A stretch of DNA of 64,000 nucleotides, taken from contig JBAMJV010005553.1 in assembly GCA_037951105.1 (NCBI GenBank), positions 145,001-209,000 on the forward strand. The letters are read 5' to 3'. Positions 36,176 to 47,400 of this stretch are shown in pieces; position 1 is the stretch's first letter; each line of letters opens with the position of its first letter. The DNA is from Echinarachnius parma (Eukaryota; Echinodermata; Echinoidea; Clypeasteroida; Echinarachniidae). Under the pieces are notes generated by a model. The model did no database searches. It saw nothing but the letters and a program-made list of their open reading frames with translations, and was not told the origin of the DNA. The position numbers and the translations under genes are program-made.

Positions 36176-37199
36176 ACTGCTTTATGACAGCGTGTGTTTT
36201 GACTCATACAAAATATGATAAATACCGATGCACTTCATTTCGCTGGTACGTGTCATCTTAGAGAGGGGGTTGTCGGTCCGGCGCGCATCTCTGGGGATTT
36301 AGGAGAAAATCACGCCAATTAAACTGGCTTAGTCTAATGTCATAAACACGATGTCATCATAACGGCGGGGCAGTGTAAGGTCTCATGTTGTATGTGTATG
36401 GGGGTGAGGTTGGGCGATAATAGATAATAATTCATACTTTAACATTATGACGACTGTTCTTGCAAAAGGCGATTATTCAAAATAATGTCAATCATAATCA
36501 TTCTTGAAATTAATTAATGACTTAGTACGACATCGAAACAGAAATAGATCTGGGGCATTATTATTGTTATATTATTAACATGCACACATACGCACGCACA
36601 CATACACACACATATAGTAATAACATAAATACACAATACTAGTGTCTATCTTGTTCCACGTTCTCAGACAATCAAATAAATGTAAACAATCATTGTTTCA
36701 TGATCAGCGACTTTATCATTACACTAATATTCAGGTTTATTTGTCCGCATACACCCCAACCCTCCCTCTTATGTGTCTTTGTCCGCATCTTTCTCGCTCA
36801 TTCTCCACTCATACCGTTGCTTAGGATGGTTTTTTTTCTTCTTTCTTTTATATAAATAATGAGAGATAGTATGCCTTTAAGATTTGATATGAAACTTACT
36901 TCAAAAACTGATCACTTTCAACCTGTTCAAGGCAACTATGATAAATATATCACACTTTCATGCTTTACTGTGTCTTACCCACAGGCACATTTGACCTAGA
37001 AGAACTCCATAATTATTAACCGTTTCCTTGGCACATATTCTGACTAAAATTTATGAAAAAGCTTATTCATCGGTTACGTTTTATTTTGCATTCATGTTAC
37101 CTATCATTTTGGTGGGTAAAAGTAATCCATATTAGTTAAAGATACCTTGAACACCTGGGGTTTATCCGGCATCCCTAATTGCATGGCTTAGGGTTCGAT
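36176..37199. other. No feature recognised
   Basis: AT-rich with a short CACATA repeat near 36580-36620. Confidence 0.5.
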
Positions 37200-37862
37200 T
37201 ATAGGTGTACGCACATACGTACACGAACACAAACATACACATAATACACTTCAAACATTCGCGTTCACACACCTGCTACCCATTTCAATCAATTCCCCTT
37301 ACTACTCAGTCAAATATTTACACAATTACAAACATTCACCCATACATCCACATAAATATTTACGCACAGACATGACAGACAAAGAACATGATATAAACAT
37401 GCACTGGCGATCTGCATATTCTGCGAGATACAAATTTGAAGCCGGGATCCGGAGATAGCAAAAAAAAACAACAAACAAACAAACAAACACACTCACATAA
37501 AATACAAGCACTTACATCACTTTCGCATCACAAAGTGGGTTGTAACAGTTCACCGAACCTTGTGACACACAATGTACACATACGTACATACATGGAACAA
37601 ACACAAACACGTACATATATACATACATACATACATAAATACAGACACACAGCCAAACTCTAATACATACACATACACACATACACTCACATACACACAC
37701 ACACACACGCACACACACGCACACACACGCACACACACGCACACACACGCACACACGCGCACATACGCGCACACACGCACACACACGCACACACACGCAC
37801 ACACACGCACACACACGCACACACACGCACACACACGCACACACACGCACACACACGCACAC

Positions 37863-37937
<75 letters not shown>

Positions 37938-37952
37938 CCCACACACACACAT

Positions 37953-38022
<70 letters not shown>
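37200..38022. repeat. (CA)n microsatellite with a CACACACACG decamer array
   Basis: About 18 decamer units (ACACACACGC) run from about 37690 to 37870, followed by pure CA to 37932 and 37960-38016. Looser CATA repeats lie upstream. All frames across it are artefacts. Confidence 0.95.
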
Positions 38023-38381
38023 CATAACATTCTTACATCGATATCTATGCCAGAGCTATAACCGTCCGCCCACCAAAGCTATCGTGTGGCGCTCTCCTAT
38101 AGCGGAATTTTTGATGTCTAGGGGTAAACACGTCACAATATTGAAGCTGACACCCCTATGATTGGCTGCTTAACCATCATTACCCTACTAAATACAGTGC
38201 AGTAGATAGGAGGGGGGAAAGGAGGTCTAATTGCCCCTCCCTAAACACCCTCCTCATGTTGGTATTGCTTCATCTGCCCCCACCCGGGAAAGTAGAATTA
38301 CATAATTATATAACACATATTATGACAAACACAAACACATTCTCGCGCAGGCATTCCCCCTGAATTGCTAACTTTGCCACC

Positions 38382-38395
38382 CCCCCCCCCCCCCC
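38382..38395. repeat. Poly-C run
   Basis: C homopolymer after TTTGCCA. Confidence 0.85.
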
Positions 38396-39805
38396 AATTC
38401 TACCCTCAATTCTCGTTTATTACGGGTACGCCCCTGACTAGACCCTTATATCAAGAACGATGACCCGTATCTTATTAACATCCCGAGCCCTCTTGCACTC
38501 TCGCATGGGCTTAAAGGTATAATTCAGACTTTCGCTTCCCCAACATAGACATGGGCATGACGGGTAAAATGAATATCAATTTTGGTCAGGTGTGTCACGA
38601 TGTTGAAGATGACACCCCTGTATATAGAGACATATACTAATCCCAAAACAGGGATATTTTCCCCTATCCAATCCAACATCCCTATCGGTATACTATCGAT
38701 TTGATGGCATTTGAAGGAGCATTACACATCAAAATAATGTTCCAAGCATTCAGGCCAGAAGCAGTGCGTTAAATGTAACACTTTGTAACATTGCGTGACA
38801 TGAATTACTATTTAACACCTAATGGACTAAAGTAACATAGAATGTAAAGTTATGATAAGAATTGGAGCATTATACCTCTGAGTTCCAAATTTGATTGCAA
38901 GAATCCTGCACTCTCTTTTGGCCTAGTTGCATTCCAATCTCTATCCTCGTTATTCAAAATGAATATGAGCTTGTTCAGAGGTCAAGTTTGTATAATACAA
39001 TTCATTCAAATTAAAATTTATGTTTAAAGGAACAAATCAGCAGATCTAATGCAATTCTATTGTTATTGTGACTTGCGTCAACTATGACTCAAGACAATAT
39101 GTAATGAGTATTTTGGAGATAATATATTGGAGATTTTCCGGTTTCTTTTATTCACATGACATACTCTGAAATGTCCATATCTACCATAGATTCGTTAGGT
39201 CCTTAACCCTCTATTTCCTACGGGCATTTTGAATGACGTTTCTACCGTCATAACTAGACGATTAAAGTGGCAATTTAAACGTCAAGGAATGTGTCAACAT
39301 TAAAATGAATCAATAAAATGCGGTAATTTAGTAAATAACTTAAGAGGTGGATAACTCAAGGGGGCGACAATAATGCAGACAAGTGTGGAAAATAACGCTT
39401 AAGCTTGGTATATACCTTCCACCACAATATATACAGTTAATTGCAGGTTGAAGGGGGCGTTGAATTAAATTAGATAAAGAATTCTGTGCAAACAATGCTA
39501 GCAGGCATGTCACATGTCACATGACTTCTTAACACGCTACTGTCAGGTGACCTACTCCCATCCGTCCCTCCACAGGGGGTCTATTAGAGGCGCGGAGACG
39601 GGTGACAGGAGCCCCCGTGGATAGTTACGGCAGCTGTCTTATTATGTCACGCGGTCACCGTCATATGATTATCTGATTATAGGGGCTGGATTAAAGGTTG
39701 AACAGGTAAAATGGTAGGGATTCTGTGTTAGGTTTGTGTGTAGCATTTTATGTGACTCATTACAGTTAAACAGTTAATAAGATCCCTTCCCCCCTTCCCC
39801 TTCCG

Positions 39806-39832
39806 CCCCCCCCCCCCCCCAAAAAAAAAAAT
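39806..39832. repeat. Poly-C then poly-A run
   Basis: About 15 C directly followed by 11 A. Confidence 0.85.
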
Positions 39833-40238
39833 GCATACACCCTCTAACTAAATGTTTAATTTCGTACCAGACCTTCGTTTATTTGATTTGTTGTTTTATC
39901 TGCATGGATTATTTCTTCCTCTTCTCATTATGTTGTATTATCCAACGTATACTATTTTACTTTCTTCCAGCTTCGCCCCAGTCCTTTTGTCTACCTTCTC
40001 ATTCCCGTTCCGTCACAATTCCGTCTTCCCCTCTCCCTAAAAGCGTTATACTCGCTTCACCTTTGGCGATCGCCGCGTGGGATCGAGAGATCTGTCAGTG
40101 AGGGTATTAACTTTACCCTTATCGGGTCCCACCGAATGTATCCTCTCGGTCTAACCCTAAACCCGTCCGGGATATTTGACAATTCCCGGTATTAAGGTGC
40201 GAGACGTACGGAGGGAGAGCGAACCCACCGTCGTGTCC

Positions 40239-40239
<1 letters not shown>

Positions 40240-40269
<30 letters not shown>
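40240..40269. repeat. Poly-C run, 30 bp
   Basis: The longest homopolymer in the window. Such runs form G-quadruplex or i-motif structures and are prone to assembly error. Confidence 0.9.
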
Positions 40270-40270
<1 letters not shown>

Positions 40271-41513
40271 TTTAAACAAATCCCGTCATCAGGCTACTAC
40301 GCGTTCGGGGAATTTGCAATAAACGACTTAATTATAGGTGAGGAGAGATAAGGGTCTCGCGTAGGGGTGTGGTGCGTGTGGTTATGTGTGGAGAGCGAGG
40401 AGTGAGAGGGAAGGGGGAGGGAGGAGGGAGGGAGGGAGGGGATGGGTAGAGATATTAAAGTGTATAGTGTGCGGAATTCGTCTACGCATGTTTTTCCGAC
40501 TTTGATAGAAAATTGTGCATATAAAGATTTAATTTAAACATGCCACGTGAATTTTGGTTGTTTTTATTTTAATACTCGACACTTGGAGATTGGACAACAA
40601 ATGAAATTATGCGCAAAAATCTAATATCGTTGTTGGCAGTCTTGCTTTGAAATTATATGACTTGTCATGAAGTTTTTAAATGTATAATGTATAAATGTAT
40701 AATTCAGGGTTACCCTATTTTTTTGGAGGATATCTTTTAAAAGAATCATATTTGGGGGACTTCACCAAACAATAATGACACAGAACAAACCAGTGCTTTT
40801 TATTTAGAAATTGCCTTTATCTTGAGTAAAGAACTTCAAACACATACTTTTCATAATATAATAAATATCATGTTATATATTTGATGTATGTTATTATAAA
40901 CAGTTCATAAGTATATTATTTACACTAGCAAAAGAGCATACACACATTTCAATTCTGGCGTAGATAATTCAAAATAATTGATCACCCATCAAATTAATTA
41001 ACGTTACCAATAATCAAAATTAAAATGCGCTCTACGAAAACTTAGCTTGAATAAAAAATCTAATTGTTAAACCTATTTAACATCCATCCATATAAGGTGT
41101 GTACCCACAATTATGCTCAAATCAACCTCTAGTCATAGAATATTCATGCTTTGTTCTTTTTTCTCGATAATTGCAGGTTATCTATTTAAAATTCACATAT
41201 ATATGATGCATCTAAAAACAGATTTTGAATACTTCTTTGTCGATTATTGCTATTTTTCTTAAATCACATAATACGTTTAATACAGAAAATCAATGTAGAA
41301 ACTGTATACCATCATAATCATATAACTTCTATATGATTACACCACTAATACACAGTTGTATTAAAATCAACACCTATACTGCGTAATATACCAATTATTG
41401 TAACTACCATGGCAACAGCTGAAATGCTCCATACTGATTGGCTGCTTACCCAATAGATACAATAATTGGACACTTACAACAATTGCAAGTGTTCTATGAA
41501 ATGGGGCACTGGG

Positions 41514-41828
41514 TGGTGTTTCACAAAGATTTCAAATTGAGCTTAGATTTAAGTTAGACTTTAAGTCATGGAAAGCTATTTTTCTCTTTGTAAATTTTCT
41601 CTTTGAAGGAGCTTTAAAACGGGGCATCAAATTATGTTTAAAAAATCATAATTATTTGTTCAGAATATATGATATTTCATGTTCTTGATGTGAAATTTCT
41701 TTTGAAGTTTCAAACATAAGCAACTATGTTGCTGATGTGTGTTGTCTTCCAAGGTTACAGATGGCTTCCCATAATTTAAAGTCCAACTTTGAATTTAATT
41801 TCAACTTAGAGTCTTTGTCAAACTTCCT
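41514..41828. mobile_element. GGTGTTTCACA-family MITE, second copy
   Basis: Left TGGTGTTTCACAAAGATTTC and right AGAGTCTTTGTCAAACTTCC are inverted, with inner GACTTTAAGTCATGGAAAGC opposed by ATGGCTTCCCATAATTTAAA. More diverged than the nested copy at 56008. Confidence 0.6.
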
Positions 41829-42300
41829 CCTGATATTTTAACAATCTAATCCAGTGTGGGGGGAAAAAACAGCAGTCTTAACCCTGCACAAACAACAGGT
41901 CGATGTAAATTCAGTCGTTTGGTAGAATGATCAACTTGCTTTCCTAATTCCGATAACATGTTCAAACATCATTATTGTTCGATCTCGAATCGTATTATGG
42001 GACTACTTGAGCAAAACAAATCTAAGAGAAATACTTAAAGAAATCAACATGGTATCAACATTTTGATTCAAATTTCAGTTCATTAATTAATTGAATACAA
42101 ATTTGTCCTTATTGAATTAACCCAAAATTATGCATATCGCTTAATTCGTTACGTAAGTATTTAATTGATACCGGCCCTGGGTCACGTATCATAAAGATGC
42201 AGGATTAATTGATTAATAGTATAAATAATCGTGAATATTTATTTAACGGGGACAAGTTCTAGCACTCCATGGGTCGCATATTCAAGTTTAGCTTTAATTC

Positions 42301-42560
42301 CCGGGGGGGGGGGGGGGGGGGGGGTCACTCCCAACATGACTGGCTACGCACCCGCGTCCAAAAAAAGCGTCGAAAGGGTATCATTTTCAGCTATACGACG
42401 TGGTCGGTAGACATTTTTCCTTATAAAAAGGGGTGATTTTCAGCACTCGTCAAAACAAATTACAAAACGGTACCTTTTCAGGTGCATTCTGCGCCATTAA
42501 GGGTAGGTTTTCAAAGCATTGTGCCATTTAGGGGTGTAAACTTACGACGATGCCATTGCT
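42301..42560. repeat. Poly-G-headed repeat fragment
   Basis: CCC plus 22 G (42303-42324) then TCACTCCCAACATGACTGGC and several TTTTCAG..GG motifs. It looks like the left end of a G-headed element akin in style to 33721-34110, but no matching right end is seen. Confidence 0.45.
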
Positions 42561-43255
42561 CATATCGCATGGGGAAAAAAGGAAGATAGATAACTTAGCA
42601 TAAGGTAATTTGGTTTTACAAACGGAAAAGGATGAGATGTAATTGATAAATAAACAATATCAAACAACAGAACAAGGACCACTCAATGTGGAAAAATGAA
42701 TTTATAAATCAAACCAAAACTTTAAAATATGAAATTATGTTTGTTTCAAATACGACAAAGGATACGAAAGACATATGGAAGATGAATAAACACAATCACA
42801 TATCAAAGCGAATACTCACAAGATCATGACAGTTGATTATAGCTGTGTCATTTTGATAATAAAGTCAAATGTAACAAGAGTATATATACCGTAAATACAT
42901 AGGAATTCAAATATTTCAATCAATGGTTGGTTTATGTCAATTGAATCAGCAAACAAAAACATGCAGCATAAGTAATTTCGTACTTAAATCAGTCTTAATT
43001 TCATGTGTTTAAAATAAACTGAAATGATATAAAAACCTTGCAATCAACGCATCATTTAACTTCCTTCTTATGACAATTATTTCAAAATTGATATAATTAA
43101 TAGAGATATATTTTAAATGTTGGGAGTAAGCACATCGGAAAGTGTTCCGCTATTTCGTTCTTCGTATGTTTGCCAAATCTTAGCAAAAGAATACAATGTT
43201 GAAATCAAATAACATTTTAGAAGCTTTATTTCTAATCTACAAAAACGTATGTTAG
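42561..43255. other. No feature recognised; downstream of receptor gene
   Basis: AT-rich DNA beyond the tail-derived array, on the 3' side of the receptor. Confidence 0.5.
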
Positions 43256-44130
43256 AATACTGGTGTTGTTGTGTGGAAGTCGTTATACGTTTTTCTAACA
43301 TCAACGAATTTAGTATGATGCATACTATATATTTCGAACAATCACTTTAAAAACTCTGTGTCAGATATATGACAATATTTCATAGACATGCTAAAAGGCT
43401 AGTGGTATATTTGGGTGAAAGTCGTAATCGTTTGTCAATCGACATGATCGATGACGATATAATAGGTTTTATTGTGATGTCCTTCTTTCTCTCAGAGCAA
43501 CGGAGCATTGAGAGTGATGCATATAATATTCTTTCACAATAACAGTTCATTATTTAAAATAATGTATGTGTAATATATCAACATTATACTACAGAATGCT
43601 GGTGTCGTTGGGTGGAAGTCGTAATACGTCTGTCTATCGATGACAATTGGTTTTGTATAATTGGTTTTATTGTGATGTCCCTCTTTCTCACAGAGCATCG
43701 GAGCGTTGAGTATGATGCATAAAATAGTTCTTTTACAAAAAAAATAGTTTCATTATAAAAAAAATTCCGCTAATATATCAACATTATACTACAATGCTGG
43801 TGTCGTTTGGTGAAAGTCGTAATTCACCTCTCTATCCAAGACAATCTGTTTTGTATAATTGGTTTTTATCGTGATGTCCCTCTTTCTCCAAGAGCATCGA
43901 AGCGTTGAGTATGATGCATAAAATAGTTCTTTTACAAAAAAAAATAGTTTCATTATAAAAAAATTCCGCTAATATATCAACATTATACTACAATGCTGGT
44001 GTCGTTTGGTGAAAGTCGTAATTCACCTCTCTATCCAAGACAATCGGTTTTGTATAATTGGTTTTATCGTGATGTCCCTCTTTCTCACAGAGCATCGAAG
44101 CGTTGAGTATATTGCATAATATATTTTCAA
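43256..44130 (-). repeat. ~198-bp tandem array derived from the nAChR tail-coding segment
   Basis: Copies anchored at CTGGTGTCGTT-like sequence start at about 43260, 43399, 43599, 43797, 43996 and, as the real exon, 44194. Spacings are 139, 200, 198, 199 and 198. Each has about 130 bp matching the tail-coding exon plus about 70 bp of AT-rich spacer. On the minus strand the 43599 copy reads the same peptide as the real tail apart from Trp to Cys. The 43996 copy stays open and stops at the same place. The 43797 copy has a 1-bp insertion. The array would form the 3' UTR of the receptor mRNA. Confidence 0.85.
43666..43671 (-). promoter_or_regulatory. Possible polyadenylation signal for the receptor mRNA
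   Basis: AATAAA on the minus strand, about 515 bp beyond the stop codon, inside an array copy. Others lie in the copy near 43468 and at 43225. The same hexamer also occurs in the coding tail near 44260, because it is part of the repeated unit. Which one is used cannot be told. Confidence 0.25.
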
Positions 44131-44185
44131 AATTACATTTTAAAGTACGTTTTCAGTCCAATCTTTAACCAGAAACAAAACTATG

Positions 44186-44401
44186 CTAAAAAGCTGGTGT
44201 CGTTGGGTGGAAGTCGTAATACGTCTGTCTATCGATGACGATCGGTTTTGTATAATTAGTTTTATTGTGATGTCCCTCTTTCTCCCAGAGCATCGGTGCG
44301 TTGAGTATGATGCCGAGCGTACCGCTGAGGCAGATGGCTGAGAAGAGCCACAGGAAGACGCGGTCCATGACCAGGGCGACGAACCGCCAGTCCTCGCTTA
44401 T
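44186..44401 (-). CDS. nAChR terminal exon: TM4 and C-terminal tail
   Basis: Begins ISEDWRFVALVMDR (residue 429) in phase 0 after an AG at 44403-44402. It encodes TM4 (VFLWLFSAICLSGTLGIIL) and an unusually long extracellular tail ending HPTTPAF, with TAG at 44188-44186. Most nAChR tails are much shorter. The tail-coding part (below about 44310) belongs to a local ~198-bp tandem array that continues downstream, so the tail may have been fixed or lengthened by that array. Confidence 0.93.
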   Translation of the reverse strand: MSEDWRFVALVMDRVFLWLFSAICLSGTLGIILNAPMLWEKEGHHNKTNYTKPIVIDRQTYYDFHPTTPAF

Positions 44402-47400
44402 CTGTGACAAGAAATAAAATAAAATGAAATCGTATTAAATTAGATCAAATCGATTCGAATCAACTTGAATCAAATCAAATAAGATCGAATCGGACTGAGA
44501 CAGATAGCTGAAAAGAGCCACAGGAAGACGCGGTCCATGAATAGGGAGACGAACCGCAAGTCCTTGCTTATCTGAGGCAAGAAATCAAATCAAATCGTAT
44601 TATAATTAGATCAAATCGATTCGAATCAAGTCGAATCAAATCAAATCAAAGTAAATTAAAAATTTAAATTAAAATAATTGAAATCAAATCAAAACAAATC
44701 AAATCACTTCATCTCTAATCCAGTCAAATCATATTACGATGTTATCGAATCGATCAGTATGTCTCATGTTGACGTCGTATTCACAGTCTTTCACATTAAA
44801 AAAAACTAAACATATCTTACAAAATAATGGTATACTGTACCACAAACCTAAACTAAAATGTTAATCTGTAACCAGGGAAACCGTAGTTTGAGTATGAGAT
44901 CAACCTCAGGTTGTATCTTGAAAAGAAAAAAACAAACGTGACTGGTAACTAAAGATCAAAGAAAGTACTGTTGATGAGTGGCCCATGAATATTGTCCCGT
45001 CTTACCTGATCTTCGTCATCCTCCCTCTGCAGATGCCTGGCAATGATCTCCACACTGTCGATCATCTCTAGACACTCCCTAGGAAGAGAGTCACCTGACG
45101 AGTTCATTTCTCGATTCCGACTCTCAATCTCCTCCAGGAGCGACGGCGTGATGGTATCAATGACGTAACGCGCGCCGGAGTGAAGGTATCTCTTGTCCGA
45201 CGAGATCCCGAACAGGCGGCCGCACAGTCCCGCTGACACAAACCGCTTCTTCATCTTTTTCGCCGACTTGAACTTCTCGTGCTCGAAGGGCGCGACAGGC
45301 CTCTGCATGCACAGCACGTTGGGCAGGAGCGAGAGGAACATGTAGCGTATCCATGGCGACATGTAATGCGTGCGCGAGTTGCGGAAGTGGAAGTTGATGA
45401 CGATGACGGTGATGGTGATGGAGAGGGTTACGAGCACCATGGTGAACAGCATGTAGCGACCGATCAACGGCAGCGTGGTCGACGTCGGGGGGATGATGTC
45501 GGGGATGAGGAGGAGGAACACGATGAGGGCGAGGAGGATGGAGATGGAGAGGGTGATCTTCTCCTGCGCGTCCGAGGGGAGGAAGAAGACGAGGATGGTG
45601 AGGAACGAGATGAGGAGACAAGGCACTACGAGAGTCACCACGTAAAACAACGGCTTCCGGTGGAGCACGAACGTAAACGTCACGTCCGGATAGATATCCA
45701 CGCAGCACGGGTATCTGATCTCGTTACGCTTGGCGGGCGATTCGACGATTTCCCATTCGCCATTCGCCCAATAGTCCTCCTGGTCGACGACGTCGGATTC
45801 GGACAGCATGTCGATCTTGAGCGTGTCGTGGGTCCAGGGGCCAAACTTCATGATGCATCGCTGTTCGTCGAAGGGGAAGTAGGCGATGTTGATGGTGCAG
45901 GAGCTCCTGTATATCGCTGGAGGAAGCCATTGCACGAAACCGGTACTGTTCACAATGGCATTCACCAGGAACTGGATGTCAAAATTACCGTTGGCACTGT
46001 GAGAGGGATTTTAAAAAAACACACACAAATTCCAAATCAATTAATTTTCGCCACATTTTCAATTCAATTTCAATTTCAATTTTCAATTTCATTTTCAATA
46101 TCAATTTCAATTTCATGAAGGATGTTGATATTGCAAAGAAGAAAACAAAAATAGGCGCTGTTTCCGGTCAGTCAACGCATAATTAAGAATACCCAAATTA
46201 TTATGTATGCGAGCAGGAAACGGAATGCCATTCACTGTGCATATATATACAAGGGCAAGAACCAAATAGATAGGTATACAATGTGAACAAGTAAGGATAT
46301 TAATTAATCTAATATATTTCAATAATTCCACTCGGTCGCTTCAACAAACTGTGCTCATTGATATGAGTGAAGAGGTATATTACTCTATACCATTTCAATG
46401 ATTTAACTCTGTCACTTCAAATTTCGCTATTAAATGTATTATGTAAACAAGAAGACAGATTATACATTGAATTATAACCGAAATCAAATCACTTAACAAT
46501 TTACTAACTCATAGGTACAAATTAGGTACATCCACATTTATTGGATTATATTATTCTCTCTGGTTCAAGATCAAGAATGATATTAAGTTTAAATATAATT
46601 GATTTATATTACTTACTTGTTGTATAGCAGAATATCGGGCCGCCATATGAGACTAGCGGGAATATGCATGGTGGCGATGCCGTCATATTCATCGGGATTC
46701 CACGTCAGATGATGGTCAATCCAACCCTGAAAAGGAGATAAGGTATCGAATACTTATTTAGTGGACGTGGTGTGGCAAGATTGGTAGAGCGCGTGCCTTC
46801 CAATCGTGAGGTCCCGAGTTCGAACCCAGAGTATGCCCATCGCGTTTTTCCTTCAGCAAGAAAAATTGTCCACATTTGCTGCTCCCCACCCAGGTGTATA
46901 AATGGGTACCCGGAAAGATGGAACGTTATTCCCTTAGCATTGTGTGCGCGGTGTGCGCCCGCAAGGTTTTCCGTGGCTGGAATGCTCCCCAGGGAGTGGA
47001 GGAAAACGTGCACTTTGTGTGTTGGATTGATTGCATAATGTATCCGATGACTTTTATCAAATAAGTCCAAAGACATTATGAACTTCATTTTAATAACATA
47101 TGACACTTCCGGATGATCTACCCAGATCTAAAAGTATCTGATTGTTATTTAACCATGAAAGGATTATGCGACGCAATTAAACCATGGCTAAATATATCAA
47201 CGGTTTGATAGAGCACCGCACGTTCATCTTTCGTTTACAAAATAAGGAACATAATCAGCCTTTAAATCTACTAAACAATAAAATTATTAGCATAAGCATG
47301 ATAAGTAAAAGAACATTAGATATTAATTGTAATGCATATAATTATGTTCATTCATTTTGCCACAGAATAAAAATCATTTTTTACAAATGAATATGGAAAG

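Larger units (their letters stand above)
38023..41513. other. No gene recognised
   Basis: Mostly unique AT-rich DNA, with C homopolymers listed separately and a GC-richer patch near 40030-40440 that ends GGAGGGAGGG. No exon could be supported. Confidence 0.45.

Noticed and set aside
37512..38030. Several frames of 110-172 codons on both strands
   Set aside because: CA/TG repeats lack stop codons in several frames. The peptides are Cys-Val or Thr-His repeats.
45157..45708. 183-codon minus-strand frame rich in His, Pro and Arg
   Set aside because: Out-of-frame shadow of the receptor exon.
45279..46118. 279-codon plus-strand frame
   Set aside because: Shadow of the GC-rich receptor exon on the opposite strand; charged, low-complexity peptide with no domain.
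46772..47038. 88-codon plus-strand frame MARLVERVPSNREVPSSNPE
   Set aside because: Translation of the tRNA-like SINE head.
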